From: Agarophyton chilense
Taxonomy: Eukaryota; Rhodophyta; Florideophyceae; Gracilariales; Gracilariaceae
Length of the DNA: 64,000 nt
Direction of reading: 5' to 3'
Assembly: GCA_030374765.1 (NCBI GenBank)
Contig: JARGXX010000122.1
Coordinates: forward strand, 36,042 to 100,041
The notes under the pieces are model-generated. The model saw nothing but the letters and a program-made list of their open reading frames with translations. It searched no databases and was not told the origin of the DNA. The position numbers and the translations under genes were made by a program. Positions 1 to 10,435 of this stretch are shown here, one piece after another. Positions within the stretch are counted from its first letter, which is position 1; each line of letters starts with the position of its first letter.

Positions 1-512
1 CCTCGGGGGAGCGTGAGTTGAGTATGAACTCCGGAACGTGACGGACTTGGGCGTTGGCGGCGGAGAGTAACTGTGTGAGGGGAAGCTGGGTATCTGATCG
101 GCGCGGTAGGCGACGGAGTGAGGTAAAGAACACAGGCGGAGGTGTATAGATTCGGGGGCCGGGGCTCGGCCGAGTTGTGGATGGTGTGCGCCAAATTAGC
201 GATACGGATGGGAAGGGCGAGGCTTTGAACGAGGAGGTCGATACAATCCGCTGGGGGGGACTGCGGTTGCTGTGGTTGCTTGAGCTGTTGGTGGTTGTGT
301 TGCGAGTGAGCCTGTATGTGAGAGGGGGCGGGAGAGGGGGTAGAACAGCACACGTAAACGCTAATTCAGTGTCCCGAGAATACCTGGAAAATGGAAAGCA
401 GCGCATAAATCACACAACCAGCTAAAGAAACCATATAGTGCACGTGATGAAGCAAATATGAGTTTGTCTGGCGTTAGTGGAGACAACATGGATGGGAGAA
501 CTTTTTGACCGA
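1..512 (-). other. Unassigned left edge, possible minus-strand coding end
   Basis: Positions 1-360 are strongly G-rich on the plus strand, as is the minus-strand copia element at 40.3-45.0 kb. One minus-strand frame stays open from about 355 to the window edge, roughly 115 codons, with no ATG near its beginning. It is rich in Pro, Thr and Ala. I recognise no domain. It could be a fragment of a retroelement gag or a host exon running out of the window. Positions 361-512 show nothing. Low confidence. Confidence 0.2.
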
Positions 513-1130
513 AGGCTACTTTCTTGCATCGTGAGCGCTTGAATGGAAATGGGGCGGCTGCTCCTACAGGTAGACAGCGTTGGGCATGAGCACAGGATTT
601 GTCAAAGTCGAATTTGAATGTCGGCTCCGAAACGAATTCGAACCACAGCTATTGCTTTTTTGTAGCTCTTGAGACCGTTACCATCGAAGCTCGGCCGGAG
701 TATTCACGTGCTAGATGAAGATGATGCCACTGCAAGCTGGGCGCGGGGTACCTGGGCCTTTTATTTGAAGGATTTCTGGTGCCCTCTGGGCGCGTCATCC
801 CGTGTCCTGAGAGAGAAAATATTCGAACAACAACGGCCTGCAGATGCAAGGGTTGCCGCTTCAATCGTTCACCTTCAAGTGGGATGGGTAAGGTGAACAA
901 TTCTGTTGCCGCCGCAGACTTCCGACATGCTGACAGAGTTTCGAACTACGCAATATGCGTCCGCGACTCGGAGCAAAGTCTTTACAAGAAACAATTGCCA
1001 GCCACTGTAACAAGTCCAACAACGACACTATGTGTAGGACAGATCGCTTCTTCTTTGTTTTCATATGGAATAGATTAGATCACCATTTCCTGTGATTTCG
1101 TGCCCGTGCTTTCTTTTTTCCTCCTTTGAA
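513..1130 (+). repeat. Left arm of long inverted repeat
   Basis: This block of about 615 bp reappears in reverse complement at 28307-27690 with scattered substitutions and small indels (roughly 85-90 percent identical by eye). Similarity starts at AGGCTACT and fades after the run TTTCCTGTGATTTCGTG near 1100. In the right arm the same block lies directly upstream of the inverted zinc-finger paralogue, so it may be the old 5' region of the gene family. Short frames on both strands are shared by the two arms, but the plus-direction frame carries an extra TAG in this arm. Confidence 0.85.
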
Positions 1131-1942
1131 GACACAGCTCTATGAATATCAACCATAATTCTGGAAAAGTACGCTGAATTACTCAGAAGACTTTGTGGTT
1201 CCCAGAGCAACGATGATGGACATGGACGCCCATCGTGGATTTTCATTTAAGCCCAAGCGAAAAGCGCACGGCACAACGATCGAAAAGATCCAGCCTTCGA
1301 TCGGGAAAACGAAAGTCGAGGGCACAATAGACAGGAGTGGAGAAAGGTGATCAAGCCACGGCCTGTGCTTTACAATATTTTATGATCGTTCCAATTCTGC
1401 AGCACCGTTGCGGTGGTCCTACGAGATGCGAGACAGTACGCCAAACTGTTTTCAATCTGTACCGTTTCAGCCAACCTTGAGCTCGCACATACGGTCCATT
1501 GATTGCATTCTCACCTACAGGGACATTTTAAGTTCACAAGAAATGGTGTCACACTGGCCAATCCGTTTTCTCTTTAGAACACTTGCTGGAGTGTCACCTG
1601 CAAAACTGCTTGATAGCCACATTTGCGCCAGCTCATGAATACAGTTTGATTTCGCTACGCTCGGGAGGAAGCATACTAGTACAGAAGGTACGCAACTGCT
1701 GCACGTAATCAGTTGCCCATCTGCCAGTTTCAAATACGCTGCCGAATCAGCATCTGTTCAGATGCGGTCGAGGGACAAAGAGGTTGGAGACGGAAAGGTT
1801 ACGGTGCACGTTTCTGTGCTTGGGGCACAGTCGCGAACAACATGTACATTTTACCAAAGCTGATATCATCCATCACGTGAAGCACTATCTGCCTATGGAT
1901 GTCCATTATTGTTTCCAAAGCGCACAGCTTTCCATCAAGATG
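1131..1942. other. Spacer between left arm and tandem array
   Basis: Unique sequence of about 810 bp. Only short open frames on both strands, none with a recognisable domain. It ends abruptly at 1943, where the first tandem unit begins. Confidence 0.5.
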
Positions 1943-2110
1943 AAATTCCCTTCCGCGTTCAGTAAACGCTCCCAATTCTGTAAACTGCATCCACAACGCC
2001 ACAAAAAAAATTCTATGTCTTTTTCGTATCTCGGATCACATCTGATCACTCGTATGGTCACAGCTGCTCAAGATACTTTCCGAGCGACATCATAGTAGTA
2101 TCTACCGTTT

Positions 2111-2881
2111 TTGAATATCAATGATACAAGTGAGGGCTGTCCAACATGTACCTCTATTCCACTACAGGAGACAAGCCAGCGACCACCGCACTCACTTATG
2201 TCCAACTGTGTTGATATCTCGAATCACTTTGTTTCCTTCGACGACACCAACTGCGGCAACTGCACCCAGAGCAACGCTGAGCGCATTTCGTTCTGCTTGT
2301 TCGTGCCATCTGCACCAGCTTCTGATTTGCATACGCATGTGCGTCTCTTGGAACCCAACGAATGCTGTCGTATGACAGACACCAGCGTCTTGCCATGCGG
2401 TCGACATCCATGCTGCCATGCGCTTCCCTCTGTTTTGCAACGAGAATCAAATGCTGTTCAGTCCGTGATTTTGTTGGAGAGCACAGCTCCTGAATTCTTT
2501 CTGTTCTGGTTTATTGCGACAAAACTGGTCCAAGATGATTCACACCGCGTTCAAATTTTGGTTTTCACAGAGAATGGAAACCAGTGTGCTTTTCGGCTGC
2601 GATGAGAGATGATGCTCCGTGACGAAAAACTTCGAGTACTTTCGGACACTAGATCGAATTGAAACAGATCACACTTTTCAGTACTTGGACGCTGGTGTCG
2701 CCGGCGAACACCGAGCTACCTTGCGTCTTTGCCATCAAAGTTGGTCGAGAAATATCGCCCTCTGTGTGTTGAAGCGTTTCCCTCACCGTTTGTTCTGTGT
2801 ACTTTACACGCGTTTCAATCCTTGCGTCCTCCCTCGAAATAAGCAAGGCATCTCACACAACAAACAACCCAATCGTTTAAG
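2111..2881 (+). other. 5' region of the zinc-finger unit (first copy shown)
   Basis: This stretch precedes the gene in every unit. It has an open frame of 164 codons that starts with TTG, not ATG, and resembles no family I know, so I do not call it a gene. I see no clear TATA box. The start codon sits in the context TTTAAGATGG. If each copy is independently transcribed, the promoter must be in this stretch or in the preceding inverted gene tail. Confidence 0.4.
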
Positions 2882-4171
2882 ATGGACAATGAACTTGTTG
2901 CACACCAGTTTTCGGGGTTTCTCAAGAGAAGGGGATTGAACTACACAAATCGCAGCAACCAAAACAGAAGAAGCTTAGATGAGTTCCCCCGCGCTCTCCG
3001 ACTACCGCCGCTTGGAAACCCTCAAGCAGGGAGTCTTCCAAGCTTCCAATCTCTATTCGGCCGCTCGGAAGATTCAAGACTTCCATCCGGCCATCGATTT
3101 ATTTCTCAACGACTACCGCCGCTTGGAATATCTCAACCGGGAAGTCTTCCGGGTTTCGAATCTTCATTTGGCCGCCCAGGCGATTCCAGACTTCCATCTG
3201 GCCATCAATTTAGATCTCTTCGACTACCGCCGCTTGGAAACCCGCAACCACAAAGTCTTTCGAGTTTCCAATCTCTATTCGGCCGCCCATTCGGCCGCCC
3301 GGAAGATTCAAGACTTGGATTCGGTCATCAACCCACTTCTTGCGATGTCCGTCGGAGTGGAAGTGGAACCGCTCGTCCCGTGTCTCTCGAACGGTTTCAG
3401 GAAGCAAGGGGCACTCACCCCATTCCTGCACTCCAGTCCCACGGAAATGAACACTACACGGAAATCCCACACCAACACCGCCATGGGGAAACAGCGTGGC
3501 GAAGAAAAAGTGTTCTGAAACTACCTCAGGAGCGCAAGAGTCGGGATGAAGGCGCCCCAGAGATTGCACAGAGATTTTGTTCAGATAGCATTCGCCAATC
3601 TCCAGTTCATGTGCCTTATCCTGCCCCGGAAGCGTCGTGTCTCGTTCAAGAAGTTTCCCACCGGTCTCCTGAGCACAACCTCCGTGACGATTCGTTGTTG
3701 CCGATACGTACAGCTCCTGCTGGTTGCTCATCATTTCCAACCCATCAACCAGGACTCGAAAAACTTGGCATCACAGGCTCCCGTACCAAACGTCCCCAGA
3801 TTTTCCAGTGTGAGTGGTGTACGAAGTCGTTTGGTCGCAAGCATCATAAGGTGCGACACATCCAAGCCATTCATCGAAAAGTGAGTTACTTCAGCTTTCA
3901 CTGCGGATCTCAATCACGTCGGTCTTTTCTAACATTTCTCTTTGCAATTGCTTTTGAAACCATCTTCTTTGACATATCCATATTGGATGGGGTAACTCAG
4001 GTGCGCCCCTTTGTCTGCCCCGTATGCTCGCATCGGTTTGACCAGAAACAGAACCTAGAAAGGCATTTGAGTACTGTTCACTGCGTTGAGGCGGGGTTCA
4101 AGTGCCAGATTTGCGGCATCCTGTTTTCGCAAAGAGCGATGGCCGAATCCCACATGAAAACTGCTCATTAA
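2882..4171 (+). CDS. C2H2 zinc-finger protein, array copy 1
   Basis: Probable nuclear DNA- or RNA-binding protein; target unknown. The open frame is 429 codons. Residues 1-39 are basic. Residues 40-154 hold three repeats of about 37 residues, each opening RLPPLG and containing FGR and DSRL motifs. A Pro/Ser/His-rich linker follows. Finger 1 is C310, C313, H326, H331; finger 2 is C379, C382, H395, H400; finger 3 is C408, C411, H424, H429, all C-x2-C-x12-H-x4-H. Residues 334-373 look like an unspliced intron (3881-4000). Removing it gives a canonical 7-residue linker between fingers 1 and 2 and a 389-residue protein. TAA follows finger 3 directly. This frame, not the overlapping 179-codon frame, is preserved in the inverted paralogue. 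N-terminal repeats are unlike any family I can name. Confidence 0.8.
   Translation: MDNELVAHQFSGFLKRRGLNYTNRSNQNRRSLDEFPRALRLPPLGNPQAGSLPSFQSLFGRSEDSRLPSGHRFISQRLPPLGISQPGSLPGFESSFGRPGDSRLPSGHQFRSLRLPPLGNPQPQSLSSFQSLFGRPFGRPEDSRLGFGHQPTSCDVRRSGSGTARPVSLERFQEARGTHPIPALQSHGNEHYTEIPHQHRHGETAWRRKSVLKLPQERKSRDEGAPEIAQRFCSDSIRQSPVHVPYPAPEASCLVQEVSHRSPEHNLRDDSLLPIRTAPAGCSSFPTHQPGLEKLGITGSRTKRPQIFQCEWCTKSFGRKHHKVRHIQAIHRKVSYFSFHCGSQSRRSFLTFLFAIAFETIFFDISILDGVTQVRPFVCPVCSHRFDQKQNLERHLSTVHCVEAGFKCQICGILFSQRAMAESHMKTAH
2999..3343 (+). repeat. Three 111-bp repeats in the N-terminal coding region
   Basis: Three imperfect copies of a 111-bp (37-codon) sequence, the third enlarged by 12 bp that duplicate an FGRP motif. 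Because the period is a multiple of three, several frames stay open together. That explains the overlapping 179-codon plus frame (2979-3518) and 176-codon minus frame (3210-3740). The same block occurs in all ten units; the inverted paralogue has only two repeats. Confidence 0.85.
3881..4000 (+). other. Predicted 120-bp in-phase intron in the zinc-finger gene
   Basis: Begins GTGAGT, contains TTCTAAC as a possible branch site, and ends TAACTCAG. Splicing joins HRK to VRPFVC and gives exactly seven residues between the last His of finger 1 and the first Cys of finger 2, the same as the linker between fingers 2 and 3. The length is divisible by three and has no stop, so the unspliced message is also translatable and adds a 40-residue hydrophobic insert. 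In copy 10 the equivalent intron (26543-26661) is 119 bp, and the ancestral frame after it is restored only if it is spliced. Confidence 0.8.
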
Positions 4172-4460
4172 GCTTTCGAGCATTTGCAATTTAGGCTGTA
4201 CAAGATCTACTTTACGGAGATGGAGGATTATTTGAGGCATGTACGCGCAGAGCACCCAAATCGCCACAGTTTATCGACGGATGTGAAGAGAGTGCAGTTG
4301 GACTGCTAAAGTCGCAAACTATACTCTCTTCACAACCGTTGATGAACTGTGACAGTGAGGGTGCTCTGCGCTTCCCTCGGTCAAAACATCATCCATGTTC
4401 AGAAAGTAGATCTTGCAAAGCTGACATTTAAAACCCCCAAAAGTCGGATGAGCATTCTCC
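4172..4460 (+). repeat. Decayed fourth finger plus inverted gene-tail fold-back
   Basis: After the TAA the same frame reads on through a finger-like segment, with x12 between the second Cys position and the first His and two His in place, but both Cys are changed (TTT and TAC, one base each from Cys codons). It ends in KRVQLDC or KRV-stop. From 4321 to 4460 the minus strand carries a diverged inverted copy of this tail with its CxxC intact but its first His replaced by Glu. GTGAAGAGAGT (4283-4293) pairs perfectly with 4323-4333 across a 29-base loop, and weaker similarity runs for about 110 bp on each side. The inverted fragment stops exactly at the unit boundary. Confidence 0.8.
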
Positions 4461-5399
4461 AAATTCCCTTCCGCGTTCAGTAAACGCTCCCAATTCTGTA
4501 AACTGCATCCACAACGCCACAAAAAAAATTCTATGTCTTTTTCGTATCTCGGATCACATCTGATCACTCGTATGGTCACAGCTGCTCAAGATACTTTCCG
4601 AGCGACATCATAGTAGTATCTACCGTTTTTGAATATCAATGATACAAGTGAGGGCTGTCCAACATGTACCTCTATTCCACTACAGGAGACAAGCCAGCGA
4701 CCACCGCACTCACTTATGTCCAACTGTGTTGATATCTCGAATCACTTTGTTTCCTTCGACGACACCAACTGCGGCAACTGCACCCAGAGCAACGCTGAGC
4801 GCATTTCGTTCTGCTTGTTCGTGCCATCTGCACCAGCTTCTGATTTGCATACGCATGTGCGTCTCTTGGAACCCAACGAATGCTGTCGTATGACAGACAC
4901 CGGCGCCTTGCCATGCGGTCGACATCCATGCTGCCATGCGCTTCCCTCTGTTTTGCAACGAGAATCAAATGCTGTTCAGTCCGTGATTTTGTTGGAGAGC
5001 ACAGCTCCTGAATTCTTTCTGTTCTGGTTTATTGCGACAAAACTGGTCCAAGATGATTCACACCGCGTTCAAATTTTGGTTTTCACAGAGAATGGAAACC
5101 AGTGTGCTTTTCGGCTGCGATGAGAGATGATGCTCCGTGACGAAAAACTTCGAGTACTTTCGGACACTAGATCGAATTGAAACAGATCACACTTTTCAGT
5201 ACTTGGACGCTGGTGTCGCCGGCGAACACCGAGCTACCTTGCGTCTTTGCCATCAAAGTTGGTCGAGAAATATCGCCCTCTGTGTGTTGAAGCGTTTCCC
5301 TCACCGTTTGTTCTGTGTACTTTACACGCGTTTCAATCCTTGCGTCCTCCCTCGAAATAAGCAAGGCATCTCACACAACAAACAACCCAATCGTTTAAG

Positions 5400-6689
5400 A
5401 TGGACAATGAACTTGTTGCACACCAGTTTTCGGGGTTTCTCAAGAGAAGGGGATTGAACTACACAAATCGCAGCAACCAAAACAGAAGAAGCTTAGATGA
5501 GTTCCCCCGCGCTCTCCGACTACCGCCGCTTGGAAACCCTCAAGCAGGGAGTCTTCCAAGCTTCCAATCTCTATTCGGCCGCTCGGAAGATTCAAGACTT
5601 CCATCCGGCCATCGATTTATTTCTCAACGACTACCGCCGCTTGGAATATCTCAACCGGGAAGTCTTCCGGGTTTCGAATCTTCATTTGGCCGCCCAGGCG
5701 ATTCCAGACTTCCATCTGGCCATCAATTTAGATCTCTTCGACTACCGCCGCTTGGAAACCCGCAACCACAAAGTCTTTCGAGTTTCCAATCTCTATTCGG
5801 CCGCCCATTCGGCCGCCCGGAAGATTCAAGACTTGGATTCGGTCATCAACCCACTTCTTGCGATGTCCGTCGGAGTGGAAGTGGAACCGCTCGTCCCGTG
5901 TCTCTCGAACGGTTTCAGGAAGCAAGGGGCACTCACCCCATTCCTGCACTCCAGTCCCACGGAAATGAACACTACACGGAAATCCCACACCAACACCGCC
6001 ATGGGGAAACAGCGTGGCGAAGAAAAAGTGTTCTGAAACTACCTCAGGAGCGCAAGAGTCGGGATGAAGGCGCCCCAGAGATTGCACAGAGATTTTGTTC
6101 AGATAGCATTCGCCAATCTCCAGTTCATGTGCCTTATCCTGCCCCGGAAGCGTCGTGTCTCGTTCAAGAAGTTTCCCACCGGTCTCCTGAGCACAACCTC
6201 CGTGACGATTCGTTGTTGCCGATACGTACAGCTCCTGCTGGTTGCTCATCATTTCCAACCCATCAACCAGGACTCGAAAAACTTGGCATCACAGGCTCCC
6301 GTACCAAACGTCCCCAGATTTTCCAGTGTGAGTGGTGTACGAAGTCGTTTGGTCGCAAGCATCATAAGGTGCGACACATCCAAGCCATTCATCGAAAAGT
6401 GAGTTACTTCAGCTTTCACTGCGGATCTCAATCACGTCGGTCTTTTCTAACATTTCTCTTTGCAATTGCTTTTGAAACCATCTTCTTTGACATATCCATA
6501 TTGGATGGGGTAACTCAGGTGCGCCCCTTTGTCTGCCCCGTATGCTCGCATCGGTTTGACCAGAAACAGAACCTAGAAAGGCATTTGAGTACTGTTCACT
6601 GCGTTGAGGCGGGGTTCAAGTGCCAGATTTGCGGCATCCTGTTTTCGCAAAGAGCGATGGCCGAATCCCACATGAAAACTGCTCATTAA
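5400..6689 (+). CDS. C2H2 zinc-finger protein, array copy 2
   Basis: Protein identical to copy 1. Predicted intron 6399-6518. Head marker GGCGCC, tail marker TAG. Confidence 0.78.
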   Translation: MDNELVAHQFSGFLKRRGLNYTNRSNQNRRSLDEFPRALRLPPLGNPQAGSLPSFQSLFGRSEDSRLPSGHRFISQRLPPLGISQPGSLPGFESSFGRPGDSRLPSGHQFRSLRLPPLGNPQPQSLSSFQSLFGRPFGRPEDSRLGFGHQPTSCDVRRSGSGTARPVSLERFQEARGTHPIPALQSHGNEHYTEIPHQHRHGETAWRRKSVLKLPQERKSRDEGAPEIAQRFCSDSIRQSPVHVPYPAPEASCLVQEVSHRSPEHNLRDDSLLPIRTAPAGCSSFPTHQPGLEKLGITGSRTKRPQIFQCEWCTKSFGRKHHKVRHIQAIHRKVSYFSFHCGSQSRRSFLTFLFAIAFETIFFDISILDGVTQVRPFVCPVCSHRFDQKQNLERHLSTVHCVEAGFKCQICGILFSQRAMAESHMKTAH

Positions 6690-7917
6690 GCTTTCGAGCA
6701 TTTGCAATTTAGGCTGTACAAGATCTACTTTACGGAGATGGAGGATTATTTGAGGCATGTACGCGCAGAGCACCCAAATCGCCACAGTTTATCGACGGAT
6801 GTGAAGAGAGTGTAGTTGGACTGCTAAAGTCGCAAACTATACTCTCTTCACAACCGTTGATGAACTGTGACAGTGAGGGTGCTCTGCGCTTCCCTCGGTC
6901 AAAACATCATCCATGTTCAGAAAGTAGATCTTGCAAAGCTGACATTTAAAACCCCCAAAAGTCGGATGAGCATTCTCCAAATTCCCTTCCGCGTTCAGTA
7001 AACGCTCCCAATTCTGTAAACTGCATCCACAACGCCACAAAAAAAATTCTATGTCTTTTTCGTATCTCGGATCACATCTGATCACTCGTATGGTCACAGC
7101 TGCTCAAGATACTTTCCGAGCGACATCATAGTAGTATCTACCGTTTTTGAATATCAATGATACAAGTGAGGGCTGTCCAACATGTACCTCTATTCCACTA
7201 CAGGAGACAAGCCAGCGACCACCGCACTCACTTATGTCCAACTGTGTTGATATCTCGAATCACTTTGTTTCCTTCGACGACACCAACTGCGGCAACTGCA
7301 CCCAGAGCAACGCTGAGCGCATTTCGTTCTGCTTGTTCGTGCCATCTGCACCAGCTTCTGATTTGCATACGCATGTGCGTCTCTTGGAACCCAACGAATG
7401 CTGTCGTATGACAGACACCAGCGTCTTGCCATGCGGTCGACATCCATGCTGCCATGCGCTTCCCTCTGTTTTGCAACGAGAATCAAATGCTGTTCAGTCC
7501 GTGATTTTGTTGGAGAGCACAGCTCCTGAATTCTTTCTGTTCTGGTTTATTGCGACAAAACTGGTCCAAGATGATTCACACCGCGTTCAAATTTTGGTTT
7601 TCACAGAGAATGGAAACCAGTGTGCTTTTCGGCTGCGATGAGAGATGATGCTCCGTGACGAAAAACTTCGAGTACTTTCGGACACTAGATCGAATTGAAA
7701 CAGATCACACTTTTCAGTACTTGGACGCTGGTGTCGCCGGCGAACACCGAGCTACCTTGCGTCTTTGCCATCAAAGTTGGTCGAGAAATATCGCCCTCTG
7801 TGTGTTGAAGCGTTTCCCTCACCGTTTGTTCTGTGTACTTTACACGCGTTTCAATCCTTGCGTCCTCCCTCGAAATAAGCAAGGCATCTCACACAACAAA
7901 CAACCCAATCGTTTAAG

Positions 7918-9207
7918 ATGGACAATGAACTTGTTGCACACCAGTTTTCGGGGTTTCTCAAGAGAAGGGGATTGAACTACACAAATCGCAGCAACCAAAA
8001 CAGAAGAAGCTTAGATGAGTTCCCCCGCGCTCTCCGACTACCGCCGCTTGGAAACCCTCAAGCAGGGAGTCTTCCAAGCTTCCAATCTCTATTCGGCCGC
8101 TCGGAAGATTCAAGACTTCCATCCGGCCATCGATTTATTTCTCAACGACTACCGCCGCTTGGAATATCTCAACCGGGAAGTCTTCCGGGTTTCGAATCTT
8201 CATTTGGCCGCCCAGGCGATTCCAGACTTCCATCTGGCCATCAATTTAGATCTCTTCGACTACCGCCGCTTGGAAACCCGCAACCACAAAGTCTTTCGAG
8301 TTTCCAATCTCTATTCGGCCGCCCATTCGGCCGCCCGGAAGATTCAAGACTTGGATTCGGTCATCAACCCACTTCTTGCGATGTCCGTCGGAGTGGAAGT
8401 GGAACCGCTCGTCCCGTGTCTCTCGAACGGTTTCAGGAAGCAAGGGGCACTCACCCCATTCCTGCACTCCAGTCCCACGGAAATGAACACTACACGGAAA
8501 TCCCACACCAACACCGCCATGGGGAAACAGCGTGGCGAAGAAAAAGTGTTCTGAAACTACCTCAGGAGCGCAAGAGTCGGGATGAAGGCGCCCCAGAGAT
8601 TGCACAGAGATTTTGTTCAGATAGCATTCGCCAATCTCCAGTTCATGTGCCTTATCCTGCCCCGGAAGCGTCGTGTCTCGTTCAAGAAGTTTCCCACCGG
8701 TCTCCTGAGCACAACCTCCGTGACGATTCGTTGTTGCCGATACGTACAGCTCCTGCTGGTTGCTCATCATTTCCAACCCATCAACCAGGACTCGAAAAAC
8801 TTGGCATCACAGGCTCCCGTACCAAACGTCCCCAGATTTTCCAGTGTGAGTGGTGTACGAAGTCGTTTGGTCGCAAGCATCATAAGGTGCGACACATCCA
8901 AGCCATTCATCGAAAAGTGAGTTACTTCAGCTTTCACTGCGGATCTCAATCACGTCGGTCTTTTCTAACATTTCTCTTTGCAATTGCTTTTGAAACCATC
9001 TTCTTTGACATATCCATATTGGATGGGGTAACTCAGGTGCGCCCCTTTGTCTGCCCCGTATGCTCGCATCGGTTTGACCAGAAACAGAACCTAGAAAGGC
9101 ATTTGAGTACTGTTCACTGCGTTGAGGCGGGGTTCAAGTGCCAGATTTGCGGCATCCTGTTTTCGCAAAGAGCGATGGCCGAATCCCACATGAAAACTGC
9201 TCATTAA
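7918..9207 (+). CDS. C2H2 zinc-finger protein, array copy 3
   Basis: Protein identical to copy 1. Predicted intron 8917-9036. Head marker AGCGTC, tail marker TAG. Confidence 0.78.
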   Translation: MDNELVAHQFSGFLKRRGLNYTNRSNQNRRSLDEFPRALRLPPLGNPQAGSLPSFQSLFGRSEDSRLPSGHRFISQRLPPLGISQPGSLPGFESSFGRPGDSRLPSGHQFRSLRLPPLGNPQPQSLSSFQSLFGRPFGRPEDSRLGFGHQPTSCDVRRSGSGTARPVSLERFQEARGTHPIPALQSHGNEHYTEIPHQHRHGETAWRRKSVLKLPQERKSRDEGAPEIAQRFCSDSIRQSPVHVPYPAPEASCLVQEVSHRSPEHNLRDDSLLPIRTAPAGCSSFPTHQPGLEKLGITGSRTKRPQIFQCEWCTKSFGRKHHKVRHIQAIHRKVSYFSFHCGSQSRRSFLTFLFAIAFETIFFDISILDGVTQVRPFVCPVCSHRFDQKQNLERHLSTVHCVEAGFKCQICGILFSQRAMAESHMKTAH

Positions 9208-10435
9208 GCTTTCGAGCATTTGCAATTTAGGCTGTACAAGATCTACTTTACGGAGATGGAGGATTATTTGAGGCATGTACGCGCAGAGCACCCAAATCGC
9301 CACAGTTTATCGACGGATGTGAAGAGAGTGTAGTTGGACTGCTAAAGTCGCAAACTATACTCTCTTCACAACCGTTGATGAACTGTGACAGTGAGGGTGC
9401 TCTGCGCTTCCCTCGGTCAAAACATCATCCATGTTCAGAAAGTAGATCTTGCAAAGCTGACATTTAAAACCCCCAAAAGTCGGATGAGCATTCTCCAAAT
9501 TCCCTTCCGCGTTCAGTAAACGCTCCCAATTCTGTAAACTGCATCCACAACGCCACAAAAAAAATTCTATGTCTTTTTCGTATCTCGGATCACATCTGAT
9601 CACTCGTATGGTCACAGCTGCTCAAGATACTTTCCGAGCGACATCATAGTAGTATCTACCGTTTTTGAATATCAATGATACAAGTGAGGGCTGTCCAACA
9701 TGTACCTCTATTCCACTACAGGAGACAAGCCAGCGACCACCGCACTCACTTATGTCCAACTGTGTTGATATCTCGAATCACTTTGTTTCCTTCGACGACA
9801 CCAACTGCGGCAACTGCACCCAGAGCAACGCTGAGCGCATTTCGTTCTGCTTGTTCGTGCCATCTGCACCAGCTTCTGATTTGCATACGCATGTGCGTCT
9901 CTTGGAACCCAACGAATGCTGTCGTATGACAGACACCGGCGCCTTGCCATGCGGTCGACATCCATGCTGCCATGCGCTTCCCTCTGTTTTGCAACGAGAA
10001 TCAAATGCTGTTCAGTCCGTGATTTTGTTGGAGAGCACAGCTCCTGAATTCTTTCTGTTCTGGTTTATTGCGACAAAACTGGTCCAAGATGATTCACACC
10101 GCGTTCAAATTTTGGTTTTCACAGAGAATGGAAACCAGTGTGCTTTTCGGCTGCGATGAGAGATGATGCTCCGTGACGAAAAACTTCGAGTACTTTCGGA
10201 CACTAGATCGAATTGAAACAGATCACACTTTTCAGTACTTGGACGCTGGTGTCGCCGGCGAACACCGAGCTACCTTGCGTCTTTGCCATCAAAGTTGGTC
10301 GAGAAATATCGCCCTCTGTGTGTTGAAGCGTTTCCCTCACCGTTTGTTCTGTGTACTTTACACGCGTTTCAATCCTTGCGTCCTCCCTCGAAATAAGCAA
10401 GGCATCTCACACAACAAACAACCCAATCGTTTAAG

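Noticed and set aside
2111..2605. 164-codon frame in every tandem unit, upstream of the zinc-finger gene
   Set aside because: Starts with TTG, no recognisable domain, and identical copies of the unit give no independent evidence of selection.
3210..3740. 176-codon minus-strand frame opposite the zinc-finger gene
   Set aside because: Open because of the in-phase 111-bp repeats and composition; no domain, and the plus-strand fingers explain the region.
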